Source: Hirundichthys speculiger
Taxonomy: Eukaryota; Chordata; Actinopteri; Beloniformes; Exocoetidae
Direction of reading: 5' to 3'
Length of the DNA: 64,000 nucleotides
Assembly (NCBI GenBank): GCA_018398805.1
Contig: JAGFBZ010000184.1
Location: 43,080 to 107,079 of the forward strand
The translations under genes were made by a program, and so were the position numbers. This document shows, piece by piece, positions 54,346 to 64,000 of this stretch; position 1 is the stretch's first letter; each line of letters begins with the position of its first letter. Under the pieces are notes generated by a model, which did no database searches, was not told the origin of the DNA, and worked only from the letters and a program-made list of their open reading frames with translations.

Positions 54346-55800
54346 GAGCCACAGTTCCTGTTGGACCCCATCCCAACTCAACTGCTCAAAGATGTCATGT
54401 CCTTTATTGGTATGTCAATTTTGGATCAGGTTAACCTATCTCTACAAACAGGATATGTACCACAGGTTTTTAAAGTTGCAGTTATAAAACCTTTGCTTAA
54501 GAAACCATCTCTTGATCCGGACATTTTGGCAAACTATAGACCAATATCCAACCTTCCATTTCTCTCTAAAATTCTGGAAAAAATAGTTGCTAGCCAGTTA
54601 GGAGAACACCTGCATATAAATGATCTATTTGAGGTTTTTCAGTCAGGGTTCAGAACTCATCACAGCACAGAAACGGTGCTGATTAGAGTCACCAACGACC
54701 TCCTCATGGCCTCAGACAATGGCCATGGCAATGTCCTTGTTCTGCTGGACCTCAGTGCTGCTTTTGATACCGTTGATTACAGCCTTTTCTGCATAGATTA
54801 GAGCACACTGTTGGAATTAAAAGGGCAGCATTAGGTTGGTTTAAGTCATACCTATCTGACAGGTTCCAGTTCTTCCATGTTAATGATGTTTTTTCTGCAA
54901 GGACAAGGGTCTGTTATGGCATCCCACAGGGTTCAGTTCTGGGACCAATCCTTTTCACTTTATACATGCTGCCCATGGGAAAAATTATCCAGAGCCATGG
55001 CATAAACTTTAATTTCTACGCTGATAATACGCAGCTGTACTTATCTATGAAACCAGGGGAAGCAAAACCGTTGGCCAAACTTCAAGGGTGTCTTAATGAC
55101 ATTAAGTCCTGGATGTCCTCCAACTTGCTTCTAAATTCGGATAAAATAGAGGTTATTGTCTTTGGTCCCAAACACATGAGGAATGGATTAACTGGGTTTA
55201 CGCTGGCTTACAGCACAGCTGTGAAAAACCTTGGAGTCATTTTTGATCAAAATATGTCATTCAAGCAGCATATTAATCAGGTTTGTAAGACAGCCTTTTT
55301 TCATTTCTGAAATATTGCCAAGATTAGGAGCATCCTCTCCCTGGGTGATGCTGAAAAATCAATCCACGCGTTTGTCAGTTCTAGACTGGATTATTGTAAT
55401 ACGTTGTCAGCAGGATGTCCGAAAAGCTCGCTGAATAGCCTCCAATTGATCCAGAATGCCGCAGTGAGGGTGCTGACAGGAATCCATAAGCGAGATCATG
55501 TCTCTCCCGTGTTTGCCTCCCTCCATTGGCTCTCTGTGAAATTTTGAAATGAGTTTAAAATTCTGCTTCTCACATATAAGGCCTTTAATGGCCTAGCTCC
55601 TCGTTATTTACAAGACTTGATAGCACGTTATGCTCCTAATAGAGATCTCTGCTCTCAGAGTACAGGATTACTCGTCGTTCCTAGAATATCCAAAAGTAGA
55701 TTTGGAGGACGGGCCTTCTACTACCAGGCACCTTTATTATGGAACCAGCTACTAATTTGGGTTAAGGAGGCTCACACCACCTACATCTTTAAAACTTAAT
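54346..55800 (+). pseudogene. LINE family B reverse transcriptase region
   Basis: [104 protein letters not shown] and RFGGRAFYYQAPLLWNQLL. Catalytic YADD is changed to YADN. Stops at 54799 and 55308 and several frameshifts make it inactive. Confidence 0.88.
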
Positions 55801-57008
55801 TGAAAATATTTCTGTTTAGTAAAGCCTACAGTTAGTCTAAACAACATTGTGTAGGGGCTAATAGGTATAGCCATAGTTGTAGGAGCTAAGACTAGAGTAG
55901 GCTCGTCTTAATCACAGCTTCGTCATAGCTATGCTGCTATAGGCCTACACTGCAGGGGGACACCAACGTGATCTGCTGAGCGTGCCTCCACTGCTCTTCA
56001 TTTCCTTCCCTTTCCTCCTCCCTTCTTCCTCTTCCAGTTCCTTCCACAATTAACTAGGAGCACCTTGTTACTGTAACTGTGCTCCATTTTCTTTTCTTTC
56101 CAGTAGTTTGTTGTGTTGTTTTGCCCCCATCTTTTTCTCTTTTCTTTCTCTATGTTTGCAGGCCAGTTTCCTGAGTTGCATGGTGATTTGCAGTTCCATC
56201 CTCTGGCCATCCCTTCGTTTACCTCCACCTGTGTGTGTAGATGATTTTGGGGCGCCGGCTGGCGTGGTGACCGGTGACCTAGTCCTCTGACCTTCTCACC
56301 TCAGTGCTGCTACCTGCATCTGTTTATGTTTATGTAGTCATTATATTCGTTTGTGTGCTCTCCTCTCTCTGTCCTACATCCTCTCTCTGTCCTGTCTCCC
56401 CTCTTTTCTTTCTTTACCCATCTGGCCTTCGGCAGGAAGGTCCTGAGCCAGGTCCTGCTCAAGGTTTAAAGTGGAGTTTTTCCTTGCCACTATTTGGCTT
56501 AAAGGTTTTTTTCTCCCACTGTGGGAGTTTTTTTACCTGCCATTATCCTTGTTTAGGATTCAATATTATATTTTTAGTAGGGCTGTCAAAATTAATGCGT
56601 TAACGCGTGATTAACGCAAAATAATTTTAACGCAACTAATTTTAACGCAACTAATTTTTTTAACGCGGATTAACGCGCCTGGCCGTTTGATGTACAACAG
56701 TAGAAGGGAGAGTAGGTTTAATGAGCCTCGGGCCCCACCGTAGTTGTAGTCCTCCGTAGTTTGTCAAAACAGGAAGCCATGCACTGACGTCGACGGCCAT
56801 GCCTCAGACAGACAGACGTAAACAAACCGTGGATACAAAAGATACTATTTTGAATGGTAAGTTCAGCTTCAAAACCTTGCCTGATGGCTAACTCCACAAG
56901 ATAAATGTTGTTTGTGTTTGCTGTCGATGTGAATTTAGTTACCACCGACCGGAGTCCCGACTACTGAAATATCACTTGTCGGATAATCAGAGCGCTGATG
57001 CAGAGAGC

Positions 57009-57064
57009 CCCCCCCCCCCCCCAACCCCCCCCCCCCCCCCCCCCCCCCCACCCCCCCCCCCCCC
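57009..57064. repeat. Interrupted poly-C run
   Basis: C homopolymer broken by AA and A, 56 bases. Read on the minus strand it gives meaningless poly-Gly. Confidence 0.9.
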
Positions 57065-57119
57065 GTTTGAAGCAAACTGCGAAAATATTTTGTATAAAGA
57101 ACCATAAGAGAAAATATTG

Positions 57120-57145
57120 AGTATATCTATTATATATATATATAT

Positions 57146-57214
<69 letters not shown>
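57120..57214. repeat. (TA)n microsatellite
   Basis: Nearly pure AT dinucleotide repeat, within the hAT. Confidence 0.95.
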
Positions 57215-57220
<6 letters not shown>

Positions 57221-57295
57221 TATAATGGATTTGGCATTGTAGCAATAAATAAACATGCATTTGTTTTGCATAAGGCAAGCATTTGTGTACTCTCA

Positions 57296-57880
57296 TATTA
57301 GGCAAGGCAACCTTATTTGTAGAGCACAATTTTGTACACAAGGCAATTCAAAGTGCTTTACAGATACATAAAATCACAAGAAGGCAAATAGAATCATTCC
57401 ATACAAGCATAAAAACAATCAATAATAAATAAAATTAATTAATAAAAAAAATTAATTAATTAAATTAAAAATGAAGAGTGCAGATAAAATCCTTCCAGTC
57501 ATCATCTTCACATCTAAACAGAACTGTTTTCAGTCTGGATCTGAACATTGTCAGAGTTCAGGTCTGTCTCACATCTTCTGGAAGACTGGTCCAGATTTTA
57601 GGAGCATAAAACTGAAATGCAGCTTCACCTTGTTTAGTCCTGACTCTGGACACCAGCAGGAGACCACTACCTGAGGTTCTCAGAGTCCAGGTTGGTTCAT
57701 ATGGATCTAACATGTCAGAGATGGACTTTGGGGCCATGAAGAGACTTGAACACAAGTAGAGCTGTTTTAAAGTCTATTCTCTGAGTGACAGGAAGCCAGA
57801 GACCTCAGGACTGGACTAATATGGTCGTATTTCCTGGTTCTAGTCAGGACTCGAATTAATAAGAGTAATACAACTTGAAA
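57296..57880 (-). mobile_element. LINE 3' fragment inside the hAT
   Basis: Minus-strand reading contains LDPYEPTWTLRTSGSGLLLV then SRVRTKQGEAAFQFYAPKIW and TSLPEDVRQT, a LINE C-terminal end, followed by a tail with AAAGCACTTTGAATTGCC. The same tail family is at 1580-1662. Confidence 0.75.
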
Positions 57881-58080
57881 AAGATCTGTATAAGGTAGAT
57901 TTAGAACAGATAAAAATATGCGATTAATTTGTGATTAATCATGATTAACTATTGACAGTCATGCGATTAATCTGATTAATTATTTTGAGAAATTGACAGC
58001 CCTAATTTTTAGTTAATGATATTTGCTTGGGGGTCATGCTCTGGGTCTCTGTAAAGTGCCTAGAAACAAATGACATTGTC

Positions 58081-58720
58081 TCTAGGGGTCCCCACCCCCA
58101 GGTGGGGAGGGGTCTTGGGTGTGGGGGAGGGTGTTGGCTTGCTGCAGGCTTGCTGCAGGCTGGTGCACGGCGGTGTGGGGGGGTGCTGTGTGGCCTTCCT
58201 GGCGTGGCCCTCGGGTGCGGGCTGCTTTCCCGTCGTTTGTCGCTGTTGCTGTGCTGCTGGGGGGTGGCAGGCAAGGGGTGTCGGCTGTCTCGGCTGGCCT
58301 GGGGGGGGTCACGTCCCCCTGGTTTCCCTCTCCTTCCCTCTCTGTCCTGCCCGTCTCCCCCTTCCACTCCCTGCCCCTGGGCTGCATGGGGTGACGGTTA
58401 CTGGATCTGCATGTTCTGCTGTGTGCTGCTGCTGTGGGCTTGGGGCCTGGTGGGTGTGGGGGCTGGGGGGTGGGAGGGCCTCGTCATGGTTCTGGCCTTC
58501 TGGGTGCCCTGCCTGGCCCACCTGTCAGTGGACATATGTCTCGGGGATGTTTGCCCCCTGACCTCTCGGGTCGGGGGCAGGGGCCCTCTTGAGCCAGTCT
58601 GGCCCTGGGGGCGATGGGAGTTAGCTGGCGTGGGAGGACTTGAGATGGACTAAGATAAGAAGAGTGGTGATGGTAATAGTGGTAAAAGTTTCCTTGGTAC
58701 TTGGGTAACTCACATGTGAG
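58081..58720. other. GC-rich low-complexity region, no supported gene
   Basis: Strongly G-rich on the plus strand (GGTGTGGGGGAGGG, GGGGGGTCAC, CTGGGGGGTGGGAGGG). Several long overlapping frames on both strands are what this composition produces by chance. It follows directly after the end of the LINE tail and may be LINE- or satellite-related. Confidence 0.5.
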
Positions 58721-58724
58721 TGTA

Positions 58725-59560
58725 CGGACCTTTTGCACGTGACGTCGCGCACTGCAGCCGCAACAGCTCGCTGCCATGTTGGAGTGAAGGACAAGGCCCT
58801 TCAGCTGAGCAGTTTACCTGTCGTGTGTGTAATCTGTCGCGTCCAGGTGGATAGTAAACAGTCTGAAAGCATGGTTTTGAGCTGTGTAGCTGTTGGCTGC
58901 ACAGGCTGCAGAGGAAAGGGATCAGGATTATCTTCCCGCAGATTTCCAGCTGACATAGAGCGCCGAGCAAAGTGGATCGTTGTGCTCCAGTGTGCTCGAG
59001 GGGGTGGGTGGGGGGGGGTGGCGGCCGGCGGGGGTGGGTCGCGTGGGGTGGCGCGTTTTGTTGGGGTTGTGTGTTTTCATCTGTTTCGGCTGATTGGCTG
59101 GCTGTTTGTAGCATTTGGATGCTCTTTGGTTGGAGGACTTGTGTTGTTTTGTGGGTGGTTCTGCGTGGTCGGCCGGGGGCTGGTCGGGTGGGAATATATG
59201 GGACAACAACCAGCACATGCATGCCTATGACAGGGTGCCCTGTTGCCGCTCGCTCGGTCCTCGGCTGATCGTGCGGAGTTATTTGCAGAATGGCATGGGT
59301 CTTTTGATTGAGGATCGTCTTAGGGTTAGGGTTAGCTGGATGGTCGGTTGGTTGGTTTGGGCGGATGGGGGCGCACGCCTCCGGCGGGGTGCTCATTGCA
59401 TCTGCGGCTTGTTCTCGCCAGTCGCCGCTCTTTCATGTCATCCCCGCGGGCGCGTTGGAATGTGAACCGCATAACCTGCACAAAGACTATGTGATCGCTT
59501 AAGCCCTAGCTTGTTGTTTTCGCTCCAATATGGCAACTGCGCTTTGTCGTCAAGGTGTGT
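58725..59560 (+). mobile_element. P-like (THAP) non-autonomous element
   Basis: Left part GGACCTTTTGCACGTGACGT with GCTGCCATGTTGGAG. Right part CTCCAATATGGCAACTGCGC and TTTGTCGTCAAGGTG form an imperfect inverted partner. Encloses a THAP exon at 58871. Exact ends and target duplication not resolved. Confidence 0.45.
58871..58992 (+). pseudogene. THAP zinc-finger exon fragment
   Basis: MVLSCVAVGCTGCRGKGSGL then SSRRFPADIERRAKWIV. The Cys pair, FPAD (FP-box) and W of the THAP domain are in place and the frame is clean to VVLQCARGG, where a G-rich sequence replaces the rest. The remaining C-x2-H exon is absent. Confidence 0.65.
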
Positions 59561-59991
59561 GTCGCTTGGCTGCGGGAGGTCTATATGGGCACGGACACAT
59601 TTATTGTTTACACCCCTCCCCCAACACCTGCCCTCTACTGTCAACACAATCAATCAATAATGTTTACATCAATTCTCCATATACAGGTCTATAGCTTGGT
59701 AGAAGGTGTTCATCTAGTTTTCTTGTTAGTAGTTTCTGCTTCTTACATATTATCCTCTGATTGGTTGCTGTCACAATACAATCCACTACACAACACCCCT
59801 CACACTTCACAACCCAGCACACACCACACCCTCACTGTCCTGTCTCTTTAACTGTCCTGTCTTTAAATGTTTCACTGCTGGTGTTTTTTGGTCCTCTCTG
59901 ACAAAATCAGGATTTAAGATAATAATAAAGACATTAGAAATTACTGCCAGAGAGGACTGGTGAAGGACACATTCACCCTTCACACTCCCAC
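59561..59991. other. No gene recognised
   Basis: Contains CACAACACCCCTCACACTTC-type repeats and AATAATAAAGACATTAGAAA. Possibly an LTR remnant; ends not seen. Confidence 0.35.
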
Positions 59992-60154
59992 AAAAAAAAA
60001 GTCTGCTATAAGATTAAGTTGCATACATACTAGATGGTTTGCTAGACAATGGCACTAACCTGAATGTAAATGCAGACAAAAAAAAGACGTAACAGACGCT
60101 ATATAAATAAAATTGAACTGAATTGAATAAGCAACATCAGAAGGTTAAAATATA

Positions 60155-61042
60155 TGGAGCCCTGTTTGGGTCATAATTCAATGAATAAATGAGTCCTATT
60201 ATTATGAAATACAGGCATTTATTATGATGAAATATTTCCCATTATTATGAAATGCATGTTTATTATTATGAAATATTTCCCATTATGATGATAATGGTTT
60301 CGTTTTTCATAAGAATGAGCTTTTACATAATAATGGATTTGTTTTTCATAAGAATGATTTGTGTGCCAATCACAGCAGAGAGGGCGGAGCCATTTATGTG
60401 ATTGGCTGCTCTTTCATTCAGGCATAAGCAACAGAACAGTGAATATCGATAGTGGGCGAGAGGTACAATGTATATACTCCAGGACAGTAGGTGGCAGAAT
60501 GCACCTCAGTTTACGGTTAAAAGTTGACATCGACTAAGAAACGTAGCGCGAAATGTAGGGAAAACTTGATTTTGACGGCATGGCAACAGGAGAAAGATCC
60601 TTTTCTGACTTAGTCCGAGAGGTAGCCAACAGGCTCGAGGCTAGTTCGCCACCAACTAGTCGATGTCAGAGTGTGGAATGGAAAAGGATCAGCCAATGAG
60701 CGTGCAGGTCAGCCACTGGTCCCGCCCAGTGGCAAAATGTCATTATTATGTAAAAGCTCATTCTTATGAAAAAGGAAGCAATTATGTAAAAAATCATTCT
60801 TAAATAAAAAAAAAGCCATTCTGAAATAAACTATTATGCATTAAACTAAGATTAAATAATAATAAAAAATATATTTTATAATAATAACATTTTTTCATAA
60901 TAATGGGAAACATTTCATAATAATACACATTTATTTCAGAATAATGGATATGTATTTCATAATAATAAATGCATGTATTTCATAATAATTTCATAATAAT
61001 AGACTCATTTATTCATTGAATTATGTCCCAAACGGGGCTCCA
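60155..61042. mobile_element. TA-flanked MITE, TIR TGGAGCCC, 888 bp
   Basis: Ends TA-TGGAGCCCTGTTTGG and CCCAAACGGGGCTCCA-TA. The paralogous site at 5925-5935 reads AAGGTTAAAAAATACACCC without an insert. The interior has TTATTATGAAAT repeats and a GC-normal centre with a 39-codon frame (60580-60699). Confidence 0.85.
60580..60699 (+). CDS. Small open frame inside the MITE, 39 codons
   Basis: MATGERSFSDLVREVANRLE, then ASSPPTSRCQSVEWKRISQ and TGA. Sequence-like composition, but no homologue recognised and no splice evidence. It could be a captured exon or chance. Confidence 0.2.
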   Translation: MATGERSFSDLVREVANRLEASSPPTSRCQSVEWKRISQ

Positions 61043-61319
61043 TAAAAACATACACCCAGTTCAATAGTGATAATACAGAACTTGCCTTGGTAGACTAATA
61101 TAGTCTTGTACTGCCATCTGGTGGACAGGCGCTCCTTGACTTTACTGTTTGCTGAGGAACCACTGCTACATCTCACACTGCTTGTGAGGTGAAGCTCTGG
61201 AGTTTACTGAGTCACAGAAGTGCTGTTGTTACCGGCTCTGTCTTTAGCTTGTTTAATCCTCAACTACATTTATGAAAGTAGCAGAATGAATTAGCAATTT
61301 GTTTGCAGTTAACACAGTA

Positions 61320-61761
61320 CAGTGGTACCTCTACTTACGAACGTCTCTACATACGAAATTTTCAGGTTATGAAACGCCTCAACAGGAAAATATTGCCTCT
61401 TGTTACTAAAGAAATTTCAGGATACGAAAGGCAAAAATACAGTACACGTAGCTACTTGCAGCTCCCAGAGTTTACAAAATGTAAACATACTTGTGGCTGG
61501 TCTGCCATTGGCTATCGCCTAGCATCTTCCTGGCATCTCTCTCTGAATTCTCTGAATCTTGGAATTTGTTGAAAAGAATCACCAAGAAAAAGTGTTCACT
61601 AGTCGGGTTATCACTCACTATGTTGATGTTTGCCTTGGCTTGCACATTTTTGAAGGATTGTTAAAATCCAACAAAAGCAACCGTCCTTGGATCAGTTCTT
61701 TACAAACATCAGGCAAAAACCACTGCTGAGAGAGAAAAGGTGACGACGATAGCAGTAAAAA
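61320..61761 (+). mobile_element. Tigger relic, copy 2, internally deleted
   Basis: TA-CAGTGGTACCTCTACTTACG followed by the same first 230 bases as copy 1, then a direct jump to the C-terminal coding relic (GAATCTTGGAATTTGTTGAA). The jump falls at a shared CTCTGAAT, so the deletion used microhomology. Confidence 0.72.
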
Positions 61762-63320
61762 TAGGGTTTCTCAACGGGGGCGGTACCGCCCCCCAGAGGG
61801 CGTTCTGAACCTTTAGGGGGGCGCTGGAAACGTCAGGACTGAGAGGGGGGCGCTCAGGCACAAATGAGGGGTGCCACGCCTTGAGAACTCTATTTTAAAC
61901 TTCCATGGTTTCCCAAGGTTTTTTTATAGTTCAAATCTATTTATGTTTCAATAAAATGTTGTGCTCAGATTTCCTTTCAAAAAATAAAGCTGCTGTCTGA
62001 GACCAAAACCCCGAGTCTGCTGCTTCCTTGACCTGGTAAATTCTCCTTTTCTCTCTACGTCAAAATCAGATGAGCCGAGCAGGATCGTCGCCATAGTAAC
62101 GCCCATAAACACACATCAGCGGAGAAACTCCTTTCCAACACATTCATTCAACAACCAATGAAAACATACACAACCAAGACACTGTAATCACGTTTAATCA
62201 CAGACATTTCCAGTACAATCAAAAATCGCAGAAAACAAGAAAAAGTGACAGCAGTACAATGCTAATTACATAAATTATGGGTTTATTCCATCACCTAGCA
62301 ACGTGCATCAGCCGATGTGCTGCTATGTGAGCAAGTGTTCTCCAATGAAGCCATGAAGCTGTCGTGATTACAGGAGCATTTCTAAAAAAAACATCCAGAC
62401 AGGCATCTAAAGACTCGGCTTACTGAACAAGGATTCAGCCGAGCTCTCCACATGCAACCAATACCGAAACCGTCGGACCTCGTGAGCTCTGGTGCACCAG
62501 GCTGAAGCTCATGGCGATGTGTCCAGACCTGAAAAAGGGCAGCAGCCCACCAACGCAGGGCCCACTAAAAATGAAGAGCCGCGTTCCCCTTTGTTAAATA
62601 GTTTTTCTTCTTTTTTCTCTCATTGCCAGGCCTTGCAGTACCTACTCCGAAAATGACCATTTGAAATGTTAAGGTGCATTAATTGACGAGAGTGCTTCCA
62701 GGTTTGATTAGTTAATTTACGCTGTTCACATGAAGTGTGCTGATGTTGTGACATCTTCAATAGCCTCCTAGAAAACAGATTTCAACAAATTCTCGGTGGT
62801 GGTATTTTTTCTTTTGTTCCAAGAATTTATTTACAAGGTGTATGAATTCAAAAATCATAAAGGCGGGTGGCCTTTCCCCGTGAAAATTGATTTAACTCAA
62901 TCTCTCAGTTCAGTCTCAGAAATTCAGCCTCAACAGTCCAGAACAGGGGTGTCAAACTGATCCATTAAAAGGGCCGTGTGGCTGCAGGTTTTTGTTCCAA
63001 CCATGCAGAAACACAGCTGACTTGTTTCATTCAATCAACTGAACTGGTTCAAACCTTTAGTGAAGACAACTAGTTGATTGACTAAAACAAGTCAGCTGTG
63101 TTTCTGCAGGGTTGGAACAAAAACCTGCAGCCACATGGCCCCTTCAGGAATCAGTTTGACACCTGTGGTCCAGAAGATCAACTGAAGAGATTTTGGTCCC
63201 AGTTCAACGAAAGTATTATAATATTATTTCCATGTTGTTTCCTTTATTTCCATTTCCACAAATTAATATCCATGCTTACATACATGCGCACATTTTTCAT
63301 TTTTTTCTCTTTTTTTTTCC
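61762..63320. mobile_element. hAT relic, copy 2
   Basis: Begins TAGGGTTTCTCAACGGGGG like 7294. Contains a decayed hAT C-terminal region around 62395-62570 and the MITE 62944-63167. The right end is deleted. Confidence 0.7.
62944..63167. mobile_element. 224-bp hAT-type MITE with foldback structure
   Basis: CAGGGGTGTCAAACTGATCC and, inverted, CACAGGTGTCAAACTGATTC; perfect 8-bp duplication GTCCAGAA (62936-62943 and 63168-63175). The paralogous block has a single GTCCAGAA at about 9737 with no insert. Inner arms (CAGCTGACTTGTTT and AAACAAGTCAGCTG-like) pair. Confidence 0.92.
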
Positions 63321-64000
63321 TGGCACAGACAGATGGAGCATACAACAAACTAATCAATTAAGATTCTTTAAAGTGCTCAGTCACACCTGCACAGATGAAT
63401 TGTAGTCCAAGTGTGGGCGTTGTAGTTTTTCTGTTCTTCCTGATTTTATATTTCCTCTACCCAAGGTAGCTGGCATTAAATTGACCCAAAATGCACCAAT
63501 AAAATTACCCACCACAAAAACATACATATTTTTACATTCAACCTTGAGTACACACACACATATAAACAAAGCGAACATAAGAGTACGATTAGACAGGCTG
63601 ATCTTAATTACTTTGTGGGCCCACCCTATCTCTTCACTATGGTTTCAGGGAATTGAGCAAGTCAAATTGTCAAGGAGTGGGAACACTGATTAAGTTCCAT
63701 GTCAAAAGGAGTTGTTTTGGATCCATACATTAGATGCCCTACACGCAAAGGTTTAAATGTAGACTTTGACATGAGTATTATGTTATGACTGGAGGTATAC
63801 CATTTGTTAAGTCTTGAAACTGCAGTTTATGAAGTTCTTGCTGATGTTTATGCAGTCATATTGAACTCACACTTGTTTATATGTGTGTGTGTACTCAAGT
63901 TTGTATGTAAAAATATGTGTGTTTTATGAAAATTGTTGCTTGCAAGCTTTTTAAAGGTGGGACACGGGGATTTTTAAAGAAGCTTAGAATATCAATACCC

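Larger units (their letters stand above)
56578..58004. mobile_element. Non-autonomous hAT (TAGGGCTGTCAA) in the LINE 3' region
   Basis: Ends TAGGGCTGTCAAAATTAAT and TTGACAGCCCTA; perfect 8-bp duplication ATTTTTAG at 56570-56577 and 58005-58012. Subterminal ATGCGTTAACGCG and GCGATTAATC motifs. It contains a poly-C stretch, a (TA)n run and a LINE fragment, but no transposase. Confidence 0.92.
54346..58080 (+). mobile_element. L2/CR1-type LINE family B, plus copy, split by a hAT
   Basis: 5'-truncated, starting at [13 protein letters not shown]. Coding to about 55800, then 3' region to 56577 and 58005-58080 (GTAAAGTGCCTAGAAACAAA). The hAT 56578-58004 interrupts the 3' region. In inverted orientation to the copy at 43.5-52.5 kb, with nudt19 between. 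Confidence 0.85.
59992..64000. repeat. Composite repeat block, copy 2 (runs off the window)
   Basis: Same order and orientation as 5757-10620, ending exactly where copy 1 meets its SINE (AGAATATCAATACCC). Copy 2 lacks the foldback element and about 650 bases of the Tigger interior. The hAT right end (9876-10125 in copy 1) is missing, and copy 2 has two private MITEs. Confidence 0.85.

Noticed and set aside
56961..57341. IYIYIY / poly-Gly frames
   Set aside because: Translation of the (TA)n and poly-C runs.
58027..59396. Several long overlapping frames on both strands in a GC-rich stretch
   Set aside because: Low stop-codon density from G/C-rich low-complexity sequence; no domain, start context or splice pattern. 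Only the THAP exon at 58871 is supported.

Overview
This window is nuclear DNA from a ray-finned fish, most likely a percomorph teleost. The evidence is spliced genes with GT-AG introns, a conserved SLC7A9-NUDT19 gene pair, a tRNA-derived SINE of a type common in percomorphs, and a dense load of fish-type transposons (Tc1, mariner MITEs, hAT, Tigger, piggyBac, Harbinger, THAP/P-like elements, L2-type LINEs). No prokaryotic genes, rRNA, tRNA genes or CRISPR arrays were seen. All homology statements come from reading translations, not from searches.

Three host genes are supported. (1) At the left edge (230-1332, +), four consecutive in-phase exons belong to a fish multicopy family usually labelled SAMD3-like, starting with a CIDE-N-like segment; both ends are missing. 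(2) slc7a9, the b(0,+)-type amino-acid transporter light chain, lies on the minus strand from 39086 to 11315. I resolved 12 coding exons with matching phases and GT-AG borders, giving 501 residues. Introns 1 and 3 are swollen by transposons. (3) nudt19 starts at 52647 (+). Its large first coding block is intact through the Nudix signature, but homology stops at 53393, where an inverted pair of transposon ends begins. The rest of the gene is not in the following 10.6 kb. slc7a9 and nudt19 sit head to head about 13.5 kb apart; as I recall the human map, they are also close neighbours on chromosome 19q13.

Layout: 1-1.3 kb SAMD3-like exons; 1.6-4.4 kb Tc1 relics, a 142-bp tandem array and a TA-flanked MITE; 5.76-10.6 kb a composite repeat block (LINE tail, Tigger relic, hAT containing a foldback element); 11.3-24.6 kb slc7a9 exons 12-2, with a Tc1, mariner MITEs and a solo LTR in intron 3; 24.6-39.1 kb intron 1 with an L2-type LINE split by a hAT that is itself split by another hAT, then a unit of about 6 kb present in two long copies plus a fragment around a one-base assembly gap at 33651; 39.3-42.2 kb nothing recognised; 43-52.5 kb a minus-strand L2 LINE split by a 7-kb hAT that contains a piggyBac, a mariner MITE and a second hAT; 52.6-53.4 kb nudt19; 53.4-59.6 kb THAP/P-like pieces and a plus-strand copy of the same LINE split by a hAT; 60-64 kb a second copy of the 5.76-10.6 kb block, running off the end.

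The strongest observations are insertion events that can be checked inside the window because the empty site or the interrupted frame is also present: the 1.2-kb foldback element with a 6-bp duplication, the Harbinger copy present in only one of two paralogous units, hAT-in-hAT-in-LINE at the reverse transcriptase YADD motif, and P-like ends abutting nudt19.
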